From the NCBI GenBank assembly GCA_030765055.1, contig CM060952.1, positions 172,467,432 to 172,531,431 of the forward strand: a stretch of 64,000 bases of DNA, in the 5' to 3' direction. A model generated the notes under the pieces. It ran no database searches and was not told the origin of the DNA. It saw only the letters and a list, made by a program, of their open reading frames with translations. Positions 35,419-49,377 of this stretch are shown here, piece after piece. Each line of letters begins with the position of its first letter. Within the stretch, counting starts at the first letter, position 1. The position numbers and the translations under genes were made by a program. This DNA is from Mantis religiosa (taxonomy: Eukaryota > Arthropoda > Insecta > Mantodea > Mantidae).

Positions 35419-36039
35419 AAAATGGTATTAGTTATTCCATATTAATATCTTGCTGTGGTAGTCTATTGGAGAGATAGTTCCTTTTAAGAAAGGCCTTAAT
35501 ATAATTCTGGGTCAGTTAAACGTACAGGGCACAGCAGTAAATTATTAATATTAGTTTTAATCTGAAGTCGCATACACATTAGAAGAGTGAAGAAGGCATT
35601 CTCGAAGCTCTCCTGCGCAGCTAATATGTAAACGAGTACGAAATGAAATGGCAGAGTTAGCACAATATCTCAGGCAGCTCACTCTCTCCCTCCGGCAGTA
35701 CTTGGCAGCAACAGGTGGGCAAAATGAGAGGCAAGCAAAATGGCGTAACGGAAAGAGAAATTATGTAAGTGGTACCTACCTTCAAGGCTTTTTAACTATT
35801 AGCGCCAGGAAAGTCGCGATTTATTACAGCCGCCGAGAATAACACTTAGGGATGTTTGTCTAAGTACCTAAAGCGTATACCGAGGTGTAAGAATGTCCCA
35901 CGGGTGTTTGAGTTTACAAATAAGGTTGGGTAAATGCGAAAATACAAGTCAAACTGCTAAATACAAGTTGCAACATAAAGTATAAATATTTGAATTTCAT
36001 TATTAACTAGCCGACCCGGCGAACTTCGTACCACCAATA
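35419..36039. other. Unidentified sequence
   Basis: A 64-codon frame at 35648-35842 has no known domain. The motif CTAGCCGACCCGGCGAACTT (36007-36026) looks like a widespread arthropod repeat end but I cannot name it. Confidence 0.35.
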
Positions 36040-37362
36040 AAAGTTGTCTGAACATATCTATATCAATAAAACAAAATTGGATTAGTTTTTTTATATTAGA
36101 TTATTTACTGTGCATATTCCAAAATTTTACAATTTACAACTTTTGGCTACATTTATTTGTCTTTACCTTGTTGCTACCTTGGCTTACATGACACCCTGGT
36201 CTTGTTCTCTGCCAGGTAGCTGTTTTCCTCCATGCCTCCTTGTTACTTAATCAGTCCCATTTCCCCCCTAATCTTCCTTTCTTATATTCTTTACATTTAT
36301 GACTCGTTTTTCTTTTAATTTCGACAATAACTCACCAATACTTCTTACCTTCTTTTCCTCCCTGCCCGTTAACATTTTTATAGCGACTATCCTCTTCTCT
36401 ACTTTCTCCCATTTTTCCTCCCAAACCTTTTTCCTCCACATTGTAACCTCCTCGCATTCTGTTACACAGTGTTCTATGCTTTCTTTTCCCCCACACAATT
36501 CACAAAATCCCTTTTCCCTACCTCTTATCCCTCTTAGAAATATTGTTCCTGTTCTCATCCAAGCTAACCCTTCTCTCTCTTGTCTATTGCAATAATCTAC
36601 ATGTGCTTCTCGTCCCCAATTTCTTTTTATTTGCTTTTAAAATTGTAATGATTTCATATTTTCTAGACTTCCCCATATTTCTTGTCTTTCTATGTCTTCT
36701 ATTCTGTATTTTACTAATTTACCCACATTGCATGTATTTCTTTCCCCTGATCTCCATATGTCTCCCATTCCTATTTTTTCCATAATTCCTCCTATGTCTG
36801 CCCACCAACTATTTGAGTTCTCTAATCTTTTTTGCTACCTCATACATAATTTCAAAATTTCCCCTTCTTCTTTGTCCAAACACCTATACCAATATTTTAT
36901 TTCTCTTTCCATTATTACTCCATTTCTTCTTGTCTTTCCAAATTCTACTAAAGCTACTTCCCTAGGTGCTGATCTTGGTAAGCCTAGTACCTCTTTACAA
37001 AATCAGCAGTTTTGTCCACCGTTTTGTTTACCTCTGTGCCCCCCAAGATCTCCACTGCACACATTTTGGATTCAACTAGTGCTTCATACATTCTTTCTAA
37101 CCACTTGGTTGTCATTTTTAGCTTATATTTGCATATTCTTATTCCATTCATTGGCACCCTTCCTTTTGCTTCCATTTTTCTCCTGTGTGCTTCCCACTTT
37201 CCATTGTTATTCAACCTTACTACTAAGTATTTTAAATTAACTGACCACTTCTACCCTTTTGCCATTTAGTACCCACTTTTCATCTTTTTTTTAGTTAAAC
37301 TCCTTTATTGAAGACCATAACTTTCGACTTATTTATGTTTATTTTTATTCCCCACTCTTCAC
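36040..37362 (-). pseudogene. LINE RT C-terminus with CCHC knuckle, same family as 43719-45214
   Basis: Minus strand: INKSKVMVFNKG-like peptide near 37320; KGRVPMNGIRICKYKLKMTT and LERMYEALVESKMCAVEI (37180-37040), closely matching VRICKYKLEMSLRWLERMYE of the copy at 43719; then CELCGGKESIEHCVTEC (about 36500-36450), a C-terminal CCHC knuckle. 5' truncated and frameshifted several times. Long plus-strand hydrophobic frames across it are antisense shadows. Confidence 0.8.
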
Positions 37363-37364
37363 TA

Positions 37365-37935
37365 CACACGGCTAGTGTGAAGAAATGATTAATTTCCATC
37401 AATTAACTTAAATAATAATAGCTTAATGGTGAAGCCTGGGATTTAAGTTCTTACGAGAGCAAGTCGCCACAAAGGCTCGGATACGAGAGCCTCTATTGGT
37501 CTATCAGGGAAATGTACGAGTTAATTGGAGAATTTAAGCTACCATGGCCAACGTGCCGTCATGGCATTAAATTCTCCATTTGACTCGTATATTTCCCCAG
37601 TAAACCACCAGGGGCTCTCGCATCCAGATACACCGTTTGTGGCGACTTACTGTCGTAAGTACTTGGGTCCCAGGCTTCATCATTTAACTTTTGTTATTTT
37701 AGTTAATTGATGGAAATTAATCGCTTCTTCATTAATCATTTCTTAATGTCAGAACGACACGTTGGCTATGGTAGCTCAATGGGTCAGAGCGACTGGCCGG
37801 AAACCTGAAGATCCGTGGTTCAAATCCCGGCCATGGCATTGAATTTTTCATGTTGACTCTATCTATCAAAGATCTTAGCCTATATACTGCTAGTGTGAAG
37901 AAATGATTAATTTCCATCAATTAACTAAATTCGGA
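37365..37935. mobile_element. Cluster of family A tRNA-like repeats, partly palindromic
   Basis: Three pieces: 37365-37540 and 37541-37740 are inverted copies (37430-37540 pairs with 37565-37682), and 37764-37930 is a plus-strand copy with A box TGGTAGCTCAATGGG (about 37769-37783) and B box GGTTCAAATCCC (37817-37828). All carry the CTAGTGTGAAGAAATGATTA / TTTCCATCAATTAACT end. The head is extended upstream by CGACACGTTGGCTATGG. Confidence 0.7.
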
Positions 37936-38062
37936 GAGCTTTTTGATAGACTTGGAAGTTTCACACATACATAGGATATTAATCCGCTCTTGTTATGTCT
38001 GCTTTAGTTCCTATTTCTTGCAGTGCTATATATTCGCATTCAATGTGCATTACTTCCTTTGT

Positions 38063-38305
38063 GCCCGCCTCGGTAGCGTGGTGGTAGCGAGTCTACCTCA
38101 CGTTCAAAAGGTCCCGTGTTCGAATCTCGGTCAGGGTGAGTTACCTGGATAAGATTTTTTCAGGGGTTTTCCCTTATCCTTCAAGACGAAGGTCGGTTAT
38201 CTCTAAGCTCCATGGATCCTGGACTCATTTCACCCAATTCATTCACCGTTCGATAGGACTTAACGTTGGAGGACGTAAAATACGAAAAAAAAAAAAGAAA
38301 AGAAA
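38063..38305 (+). mobile_element. tRNA-derived SINE, family B (copy 3)
   Basis: The head GCCCGCCTCGGTAGCGTGGT, B box GTGTTCGAATCTC, body and A-rich 3' end are all present. A direct repeat of CTTCCTTTGTG (left, about 38052; right, about 38310) is a target duplication, indicating LINE-driven retrotransposition. Confidence 0.88.
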
Positions 38306-38309
38306 ACCC

Positions 38310-38870
38310 TTCCTTTGTGCACCATAAACCTTTCTTAATTTTTTACCTTATACAGGATTTTTCTGTACCTGACACCTGTCTGTAAAAGTCTTAGTGAGAT
38401 GGGTATATACATAGTACACTTTCACTGCGTTCACCTCTGTGCTGCTCACTATTGTGAATGACCCTCTCCAGGTTACATTTATCAGCTGTGTTGTACCTGT
38501 ACCCCGTTTGTTTCTGCATTCAGTTCGAGATGTAAAGACATAAGTTTGTTCATTATGCTTCTTAAAAGATGTAAGATTATTTAAGACATCTGTGTGGTGT
38601 GGGAATCTTTTAGAGTATTGTTATCACTTTTACTATTCTTGTATTATTTTTAGCTTATTGAAATGCTACCGAAAAGCTAAGGATTTTGTATACCATTTAC
38701 CCTAACACCTATAGTAAAATAATCTCTATACCAGAGAAGAATTTAAAGACAAAGAAGGAACAGAAATTGTGTAAATTACCCAAGAAGCATTTATGCATGT
38801 AAACAGAAATTTTATTCGAAGATATGAGCAATGTCTCAATGCAAATAGACATCACTTTGGTGTAACTTAT
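38310..38870. other. Unidentified AT-rich sequence
   Basis: Nothing recognised. Confidence 0.4.
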
Positions 38871-39733
38871 AGCGAGGGCTAGGAAGTTCGTACCGATCGC
38901 CGTTCCCTATGCAGGTTGCGACCAACCCTTTGCCGGCATCCAAACAAGTCATAGATAAAAATCGTACAGCGCAGAGGCATTGAAACCGGTTGCCCAGAGA
39001 AAAAATGACTTACGAGACATTGGTAAATGCACATTTATGTAGAACATTATGCACAACATACAAATTCTTATACGGGTTTGTCTCTGGCTGATCTCATTAT
39101 TTAAATAGGCACATTGTGGCAACACCCAGGCAATTATAACGCGGATTGTAACATTTCCTGATCGAATGTAAAATATTATCCAAATAATAAAATTAATTTT
39201 TTAAACATCTGAAGACTCTTACTAGACAAAATGCCAAAGCAGGAATTTTACTACATATTCACTCATCTGCGGACGTATTACTAAAAACAATAATGTATCT
39301 CTGAAGCCTTTCAAATGAAAAAAACTCATTCTTTGTTCCGTAAAAGAAGATTTAGTTGATTGATAATCTGTTAAAAATTCGTTAGTGATTTCAGCTAATT
39401 TAGTTTCTCGATCCAGCTTCTCTTTTTTCACGTTTTCTGAAGTATCCCACTGAAATGTAAATGTAAATAATGAAGTAAATAAGGACATGAATAAGTACAC
39501 TTCTAGAAAATTGTACAGCAAATTTAGTTGCTCATCTTTGAAGCACAACAAATATGTTATTCGAATGTCTTCCTTCTACAACGTGCTCTGTGTCATGCAG
39601 TTACACCTGTTTTGTAGTAATGAGTTGCATTCTACGATGAACCTTGCCCTTGCTAGTAGCGCTGCGTTGTATAGCCATGCCTGGCCGCTCTGATACTGCT
39701 CAAGGAAATCGGTACGAACGTCCTAGCTCTGCT
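38871..39733. mobile_element. Inverted-repeat DNA element (copy 2), uninterrupted
   Basis: Ends AGCGAGGGCTAGGAAGTTCG and, inverted, AGCAGAGCTAGGACGTTCGT then ACCGAT (about 26 bp). 863 bp. The minus strand has a 109-codon frame (39222-39551) beginning MLCFKDEQLNLLYNF with a hydrophobic stretch and then a charged middle (KKEKLDRETKLAEITNEF). The same region is decayed in copy 1, so it may be residual coding sequence or chance. No DDE transposase motif is visible, so the element is probably non-autonomous. No clear target duplication. Confidence 0.75.
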
Positions 39734-40908
39734 TACAACAAATCTAGTGTTCATGGATGCACGTTAGTATCACTGGTAGTTAACGCGGGGAGTTCAAAGC
39801 AGACCGCTTTCCTCCAATGTGAGTGCGGAACCCGCACATATATAAGGCGTGGCTCCGGAGCACACAGCAAATGATATAGGGAAAATCGTGTAAATGCAAT
39901 ACTTCTTATACACAAGACCTTTTTAAAAATAATTTTCTGCTTGTAAGCCCGTTTTGATGGCAAAAATGGTGTATGATTGCATATTTACAGGTGCCTTAAT
40001 GACTGCTTTCCAACATGAATGGCATAATCAATATGTTGAAACATAATGCGCATTCACAATCGATTTCAAATTAAATCCCCCCTTTCTAAAGCTCTTTTGA
40101 TTTCGTTTACTCGTAATTCCAGTTAGCAATATAAGCAATACCATTTGAATTACGCATCTCCCACTATTGTATGCAGTAGACGATATATTATATAATGTAA
40201 CAATCGAAATATTCATTAATCAATGTGCAAATGTAAGTGAATATTTTTACTAAGGGGTTAAAATATCATATTGGTAGCTCTCGAAAGTTATAAGGTAACC
40301 TACCATTAATGCTTAAAATCAATATTAAATCATGAGCATTCAAGATTTTATCTAGACGTAGTCTAATTGCTTTTAAGGTGTTCAATAAAGGTTTTTGAAA
40401 AGGTGCAAGAAGATGTTGAGGTAAAAAAGTTCTTCGGTAAAGTAACAAAGAACAGCTCACCATTATTCTATATCTAATTGAAAAACAGCTGGGAAAGAGA
40501 GAGGGATTTAGACAAAACCAGAGTGGGGACAGCATGGTTAAGTTTAAAGGTCAGCGAATGGCTATCCACAAGGTCAAGGCTCATTTTGTGAGGGAAAGGA
40601 AAATGTACAACGCATAGAATTTGAATGTAGAGAAGATGAGTTTGGAATGCAGAAGCAAAACGTATTTATGTTGAAGAATGAAATTTTAGGTAAACCGAAG
40701 AAACACAGAGCAATATTTAGGTAAGTTAAAAATAAATATTTAGGAAAAACTGACTGTAAAGCAGTAAAGGGATAACAATTGATGAATATATGTGTGAGAA
40801 CTTAAGTATGAGTAATAAGAGTTTCTAAGACAGACTGTGCACCAACATTAACCCACGTCAGTTTAAGTGGACAGCCCCATTTAGTTAATACCTTATTACT
40901 AAAGCCAT
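39734..40908. other. Unidentified AT-rich sequence
   Basis: No gene or TE hallmark; an 89-codon minus-strand frame (40266-40535) has no recognisable domain. Confidence 0.4.
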
Positions 40909-42570
<1,662 letters not shown>

Positions 42571-42574
42571 GAAA

Positions 42575-42800
42575 TATGCACAACGCCATCGAGGCCCAGT
42601 GGTTAGACCACTCGCTTTTCCACTGCGCCACCCGAGCTCAAACCAAATATCCCCTCGTGGAGCTTGTGGCTCACCGAGCATTGCCAGGTTTGATTCTCCC
42701 GGTGAACTCTGGTTTTCCCTCGCTGTTCGCTCCTCTTCTGTCTTCATCGCTATTATCTATCACTTTAAAGCAGTTCTGTCCAAAATGATAATTGCACTTT
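42575..42800 (+). mobile_element. Possible tRNA-like SINE fragment
   Basis: A box-like CCAGTGGTTAGACCACTCGC at 42597-42616 and a late B box-like GGTTTGATTCTCC near 42688, unusually far apart. A single copy. Confidence 0.35.
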
Positions 42801-43704
42801 GTCCCAGGGACATTCGGCACACATGGATGAAATTCAATGTTTTTTTTTCTTATAGCGTTGCGTTAAAATAAATTATCTTACCTTATTAGAACGTTCATTC
42901 ACATTTCCAGCACGACACTAGTGACATTAGCACTTGAGGAGGAGAATTCCGTTTCTTTACAAATATTACATAGAAAATCGTATAGTTATGTTCTATTCAC
43001 AAACAGTAACAATAGATACCAATTATTTTCAGGTAAGTTCTAATTTTTCTGGAATTATTACTCTCCAAACCACTGAAGCTCGGATCTCAAAGAATGCATT
43101 TTCTCTTAGCAGCATAAAATGTTCTTTTTTTGATACAAAATCAATGGACATTTGAATTAACGAATTGAAATTTTGCCTGTTAAAAAGTCTAATGGTCATA
43201 TGTCAGTACTCATTTTGAAAGGTATCATTTCGTAAGTTATGTGATTTTCAACTGGCGTGTGCTACAAAAGATGAGTACCGAGCTGTGATTTAAACAATAT
43301 TTATTTTTATGTTAGAATCACTGAATTAAGTATTGCATACATAAGGAAATTACTGTCTTTAATTCTTCCAATTTAGTCCGATATGGACTAATAAACGACT
43401 TCCTGCTGTTGTCAAAGCAATTAATTCTCAAATTTTCATTTTGTTGTATGCATCTTTAATAATACATTTTGTGATTCTTAGTATATGTAGACTAGGTGCC
43501 TGTGTTACTGTTTTGGTTAGACTTAGTTGAATATTCTTCAATAATTTTCATAAGAAAACATATCCATCTTTCAACTTTCAACTACACCGTCGTAAGAGAA
43601 GACTCAACAAAGTCCACATATAGCAGAGCGATTGAAAATCGCCAAGCGTTCGTTTGTTTCTTAACTCATCGGGAACACTCGTAACTCCACATGATGCACT
43701 TCAC
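42801..43704. other. Unidentified AT-rich sequence
   Basis: Nothing recognised up to the target duplication of the next LINE. Confidence 0.4.
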
Positions 43705-43718
43705 TACTGCCAATCTGT

Positions 43719-45214
43719 GAGGCTTAAGACAGGGGTCCAAATTGAGTCCTATACTATTCAATTTATTTATAGACGACATAATAGAGAGGGTTAAGGTAAG
43801 CAATGCCCATTTCCCAATAATAATGAACAAAGAGATCCCTGGTTTATTGTATGCAGATGATTTAACGGTAGGAGCAATTTCCATAATAGGTCTACAAAAA
43901 TCAATTGAGGCAATCCATAGGTTTTGCGCTAACTGGGGACTAAGAATAAACAGCAAAAAATAAAAAAAATAATGGTATTTAAAAGAGGATCGATACTTAG
44001 AAAAGGAGAGGAATGTTTCATAGGAGATCAAAAGGTAGAAGTTGTAAACGAATATGACTATTTTGGTGTGAGGATGTGTAGCAGTGGAGGATGGGCTGCA
44101 CAAGCCAGAAAAGTGATAGCTAATGGCAGGGTGGCAATATCAGGGGTAAGAATATGTAAATATAAACTGGAGATGTCACTTAGATGGTTAGAAAGAATGT
44201 ATGAAGTGGTTGTGGAAGCCAGAACAATGTATGCAGTGGAGTTATGGGGCACACCAGAGATAGGAACACAATTAGACCAGATGTATGGATTGTTTTGCAA
44301 AGAGCTACTAGGGCTGCCAAAATCGGCACCAAGAGAAGTGGCATACTAGAGCTAGGTAACACAAAAAGGAGGGGAATAATAATAGAGAGAATATTGAAAT
44401 TCTGGTAAGTGTATTAAAGGGCAGAAAGGGGAAATATTGAATTTGTGCATGAAGCAACAGAAAATCATTAAAAATTCAAATAGATGGTGGTCGGAATTGG
44501 AAAGAATAATATTAAAGATAGGCATGGGAGATCTATGGAGAGCAGAGAAGACAAATTATAACGGTTTTTGGAAGAAAGTGAGAACTAGACTACGAGACAT
44601 AGATAGGCAATAGATATGGGAACGTATAGAAGAAAAGAAATCTTTGAAATTTTATAAGCAATTAAGACAGAATGGGGTAGGGAAAAATATATAGATAAAA
44701 GTGGCAAAACTGGAAGAGAAGGCATAGCATGGATGAGAGTAGGAATATTATACTTAAAAGGGTTGAGAGGTAATGAGGTAGGGATATGTGAATTTTGTGG
44801 AGATGAAGAAAGCACCGTTCATTACCTGATAGAATGTAAGGAGCTAACAAATTACAGGAGAAAAAATGGGACAAGAAATGGGACAGTGTAAGTAAAGAGA
44901 TATTGGCAGTACGCATGTTAACAGGGATGGGAGAAAAGCAAAATATATGTATAGGAGATTTCTTATATGGAATAAGAGAAAAGTGGATTAGGTCAAAAGA
45001 AGCGAAGGTCAAGAAGAAATAACATCAAGCTGATCAGGAAAACCAAAGGCTTATGGCCATGGGACCTGAGTCAGCAAGTAAATCTTAAGGTCAGCAATTT
45101 CATATATTTGTACAGAATGTATAATACAGCATGTTCTATGTTAAATTTTATTGTACTGAATTTGTAAGGGATACTGTACTAATAAATAAATAAATATCAA
45201 ATAAATAAAATAAA
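43719..45214 (+). pseudogene. 5'-truncated LINE with 14 bp target duplication
   Basis: TACTGCCAATCTGT occurs at 43705-43718 and again at 45215-45228, marking both ends of the insertion. The inserted sequence starts within RT motif B (GLRQGSKLSPILFNLFIDDI), followed by LLYADDLTVGAI (catalytic YADD intact, about 43847-43880), a one-base frame change near 43965, MVFKRGSILRKGEE, VVNEYDYFGVRM, ISGVRICKYKLEMSLRWLER, LLGLPKSAPREVAY and a C-terminal CCHC knuckle CEFCGDEESTVHYLIEC (about 44790-44840, shifted frame). It ends in an AATAAATAAATA-type tail. Same family as 36040-37362. Incapable of moving alone. Confidence 0.9.
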
Positions 45215-45228
45215 TACTGCCAATCTGT

Positions 45229-45421
45229 TGCCTTCGCGCATTTGCTGGCCCGCCAATTTGCTCAATACGTTTTATGGAAATACAACCGATTCAAAACCAT
45301 AGTTCAATCATCTTTTAAGTAGTAAACTAAGCGTCCAAGCAAGCAAATAAATGAAACCCAATATTTGCTACACATTGAAATAAATGTTATGTTATTGAAT
45401 TTGTGTGAAACTCAAGTGTGT
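45229..45421. other. Pre-insertion host sequence, unidentified
   Basis: Continues the sequence left of 43705 once the LINE is removed. Confidence 0.5.
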
Positions 45422-45680
45422 GCCCGCCTTGGTAGCGTGGTGGTAGCATGTCTGCCTCACGTTCAAGAGGTCCCGAGCTCGAATCTCGGTCAGCGTGAGT
45501 TACCTGGATAAGGTTTTTCCCGGGGTTTTCCCTTATGCTGTAAGACGAATGTCGGGTAACTCTAAGCTCCATGGACCCCGGACTCATTTTAGAATCATTT
45601 CATCCATTCCATTCATTGTCCGATATGACTTAACGTTGGAGGACGTAAATTACAAAAAAAAAAAAAAAAAAAAAAAAAAA
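45422..45680 (+). mobile_element. tRNA-derived SINE, family B (copy 4), with poly(A) tail
   Basis: The head GCCCGCCTTGGTAGCGTGGT, a B box-like GAGCTCGAATCTC, the full body and an A27 tail (45654-45680). Direct repeats AAACTCAAGTGTGT (ending 45421) and AAACTGAAGTGTGT (from 45678) flank it. The most complete copy in the window. Confidence 0.92.
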
Positions 45681-45944
45681 ACTGAAGTGTGTAACATACT
45701 ATGATATCTACTGCATATCAGCAAAACATATGACGTATATTTGCTATGAATTGCAGGCGATCATATTCTTTAGATGCACCTATATCAAATATGAGAATTG
45801 CTGTTAAAACACTGTGTTTAACTGTGCTGAGTTATTGAGAGCAACTGATAATAATCTGCTGTCACTGAGTTACGTTTGAAGTGATGAGAACAGCAACTTC
45901 TTGAGTATTACATAAAATGAGGAAACTGTTACGATGTCACAAAT

Positions 45945-46800
45945 TCTTCTTTCTTATTCTTCTTCACTTCATGGCATAGGCAATTAAGTGCCTGTTCCGC
46001 CTTCGAAGTCCTCCAGCCATCGTTTCCTGGGTCTGTCCACCGATCTCCTACCTTTAAGATGATACTGTAATATTCGTTTTGTAAGTCTATTATCTGGCAT
46101 TCTTTCAACATGTTCCTTCTATTTTTGTTTGAGATCTTTTAACCTATCATTCATACTAAAAATGTCTAGCTCTTCTCTTATATTTTCATTTCTTATTAAG
46201 TCCCTCTTCGTGCATCCTTTCACACTTCTCAAGAATTTCATTTCTGAAGCCTGTATTTTACTCTGTTGCTTTTTAGTTGACGTACAATCTCACTTCCGTA
46301 TATCAGTATAGGTACAGCCATAACTTTGTAGAAATTTAATTTTGTTTCTTTACGTATTTTGTTTCTAAATGTTATATTTATTGTTCCACACACTCTTTGA
46401 AATTTGCATATTTTATTGTAGACATATTCCTTGTCAAAACTAACATCAGTTCCCAAGTAGTTAAAATGGCTTACCTGTTCAACGCAACGATTATTTATAA
46501 CTATTTTTGTTCTAATTGGCTCTTTCCCAGTGAATGCCGTTACCTTTGATTTTATAAAAGAAAATTTCATATTATATTGCTTACAAAGTTCACTAAGTTT
46601 AAAAATAGATTTTTGCAGGGCAGACTCGCTATTTTGTATAATAACTAAGTCATCAGCAAACAATAACGTATTTAAAAAGTTTTTATTTGAAATTTTAAAA
46701 CCTACATTCACTAGCTGCTTCCGTTTGCGCACTAGGTTGTCAATATAAATACTAAAAAGTGTAGGTGATAAAGTACATCTTTGTCTCACACCCTGATTAG
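45945..46800 (-). pseudogene. RTE-like LINE C-terminus (unit A)
   Basis: Minus strand: RQRCTLSPTLFSIYIDNLV (motif B), LLFADDLVIIQNSE (motif C FADD, about 46670-46630), KFSFIKSKVTAFTGKEPIR, VSHFNYLGTDVS, KFQRVCGTINITFRNKIRK, VMAVPILIYGSE, then in another frame GWRTSKAEQALNCLCHEVKK. The 3' end is a short GAA-rich tail (45945-45970 as CTT). 5' truncated. Confidence 0.85.
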
Positions 46801-46924
46801 TAAGAATATGATGTCATAAATGTTTTGATATTCACACACACACACATACACACACAATACAACACACACAACTTAACATCCAATTAGCTTCTTATTTTGC
46901 GAATTTGGAATACATTTTAAATAT

Positions 46925-47367
46925 ATTGTCGCGAACCCAATCGCGATAGTGCGGATTGTATACACAAAGAACCTGGAGATAAGGAGTATGCCGGAACAAA
47001 TAAAGATAGCGCGAGATAAAAGACCTGCCGGCACAGATAGGGAAGGTGATAGAAAATAGATTCCTGTTTGGTCCAAAAAATCTCTCGAAATTATCAGTGA
47101 GGTATTTAAGGGAGCGACGACTCGCCAAGTGTTGTGAGTTGTAAAACGAGAGTGAGTCGCGAGAGGTAAGCAGAGAACAGCTGAGAGTGTTGTGTAACAA
47201 GAGTGTTGTAAACAGTGGAAGTTGAGTAAGATGTTTGTTATTGTCATCGACCTTGGTGTTGTAGATTGTGATATGCGATGTAATTCTGCTGCTACGCAGT
47301 GTGTTTTCTACGCAAATAAAGAACATTTAGAACTGGAATTTTAATTCTACGAATCCACAAAGTCACA
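46925..47367 (+). mobile_element. Solo LTR (unit A)
   Basis: TGTCGCGAACCC ... CCACAAAGTCACA flanked by ATAT on both sides (46921-46924, 47368-47371). TATA-like TATTTAAG at 47103-47110 and AATAAA at 47315-47320 indicate plus orientation. No primer-binding site or gag-pol adjoins it. Confidence 0.88.
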
Positions 47368-47420
47368 ATATTATAAATAGGTTTAAATACAATTTAGAGG
47401 GAAAGTTGTTTTCTTTTTGT

Positions 47421-47649
47421 AATTATTGTCCTCCAAAGTTGTCATATCGAATGTGAATGAAATGGGTGCAATGAAGCTCAAATGAGCTAGGGTCCATTAA
47501 AGCTTAGAGTTAACTGATATTCATCTTTCAGGATAAGCGAAAACCCAAGAAGAAACCTTACCTAGATAACTCACCCTGACCGAGAATGAACTCAGGACCA
47601 GTTTGAACATGAGGCAGACACGCTACCATCTGCGCTACCGAGGCGGGCG
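47421..47649 (-). mobile_element. tRNA-derived SINE, family B (copy 5, unit A)
   Basis: Head GCCCGCCTCGGTAGCGCAGA on the minus strand, decayed B box, body and 3' end ACTTTGGAGGACAATAATTA. Confidence 0.82.
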
Positions 47650-48317
47650 CAAAGTTTAGTTGAATTGGAGCATTCTCGCAATATAATAATAATGATGATG
47701 ATAATAATTAAAATTAATAATATAGTAATCTTAACAGCAACAATAATAATGTAGTACTGGTACTAGTAGTTAACTGACTCATTTAAATAAATTATTTGAA
47801 TTGAAACTATAATATTTTTCTACTTATTCCATAATATAACTAAGAATTAGGCTTTTTCACATAACTGAATCTATGTACAAAGATACAAATGACAAATGAC
47901 ATAATCGCTTTTTAAAACAGCACCATATCCTATAAATAAATGAGGCATAATTTAAAGGAATGGTTCGAGCGTTTTAATATAAAACGTGTTTTCTAAGATA
48001 AATGAAAAGAAGAGTAAATTAAATTCATTAATGCAAATAGAAGTCGTTAATTCTAGACAACTACGGGATGCAACGTATATACTCTCGAGTAAAGGGAATG
48101 CAAATTGCACGATTTTTTACCCTAGAGGAGCAAATTTTGTTGCTTGCTTTTATTGTGTCTATACATAGTAAAATTCATTTTGTAAAAAGTACCCCAATAT
48201 TACAACTGAAATTAAAAAATTATTATAGTAAACATCAACAGAATCTTATTTAAAATTGAAAGTTAAAATAAGCCCACAGGATGGACAAAATTAAAAAAGA
48301 AGATATTGGGCTTTGAA

Positions 48318-48356
<39 letters not shown>

Positions 48357-48362
48357 ATATTA
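48318..48362. repeat. (AT)n tract next to the gap
   Basis: About 44 bp of AT, absent from the corresponding place in unit B. Confidence 0.9.
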
Positions 48363-48377
48363 CTTCTAAATTTTAAT

Positions 48378-49377
48378 NNNNNNNNNNNNNNNNNNNNNNN
48401 NNNNNNNNNNNNNNNNNNNNNNNNNNNNNNNNNNNNNNNNNNNNNNNNNNNNNNNNNNNNNNNNNNNNNNNNNNNNNNNNNNNNNNNNNNNNNNNNNNNN
48501 NNNNNNNNNNNNNNNNNNNNNNNNNNNNNNNNNNNNNNNNNNNNNNNNNNNNNNNNNNNNNNNNNNNNNNNNNNNNNNNNNNNNNNNNNNNNNNNNNNNN
48601 NNNNNNNNNNNNNNNNNNNNNNNNNNNNNNNNNNNNNNNNNNNNNNNNNNNNNNNNNNNNNNNNNNNNNNNNNNNNNNNNNNNNNNNNNNNNNNNNNNNN
48701 NNNNNNNNNNNNNNNNNNNNNNNNNNNNNNNNNNNNNNNNNNNNNNNNNNNNNNNNNNNNNNNNNNNNNNNNNNNNNNNNNNNNNNNNNNNNNNNNNNNN
48801 NNNNNNNNNNNNNNNNNNNNNNNNNNNNNNNNNNNNNNNNNNNNNNNNNNNNNNNNNNNNNNNNNNNNNNNNNNNNNNNNNNNNNNNNNNNNNNNNNNNN
48901 NNNNNNNNNNNNNNNNNNNNNNNNNNNNNNNNNNNNNNNNNNNNNNNNNNNNNNNNNNNNNNNNNNNNNNNNNNNNNNNNNNNNNNNNNNNNNNNNNNNN
49001 NNNNNNNNNNNNNNNNNNNNNNNNNNNNNNNNNNNNNNNNNNNNNNNNNNNNNNNNNNNNNNNNNNNNNNNNNNNNNNNNNNNNNNNNNNNNNNNNNNNN
49101 NNNNNNNNNNNNNNNNNNNNNNNNNNNNNNNNNNNNNNNNNNNNNNNNNNNNNNNNNNNNNNNNNNNNNNNNNNNNNNNNNNNNNNNNNNNNNNNNNNNN
49201 NNNNNNNNNNNNNNNNNNNNNNNNNNNNNNNNNNNNNNNNNNNNNNNNNNNNNNNNNNNNNNNNNNNNNNNNNNNNNNNNNNNNNNNNNNNNNNNNNNNN
49301 NNNNNNNNNNNNNNNNNNNNNNNNNNNNNNNNNNNNNNNNNNNNNNNNNNNNNNNNNNNNNNNNNNNNNNNNNNNNN
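48378..49377. other. Assembly gap, exactly 1000 N
   Basis: The round number implies a placeholder, not a measured size. It lies between unit A and the CTT tract. Confidence 0.99.

Larger units (their letters stand above)
45940..48377. repeat. Duplicated block, unit A (left copy, runs into the gap)
   Basis: Sequence, order and orientation (LINE end, solo LTR, family B SINE, AT-rich spacer) match 50340-52790 at an offset of about 4393 bp, with roughly 5-10 percent differences and small indels. Both units share the same LTR insertion site and the same SINE lesions, so duplication came after those insertions. Confidence 0.9.

Noticed and set aside
36299..37269. Plus-strand hydrophobic frames suggesting a membrane protein
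   Set aside because: They are antisense to a minus-strand LINE with matching RT and CCHC motifs; complement of Lys/Glu-rich coding gives Phe/Leu/Ser-rich peptides.
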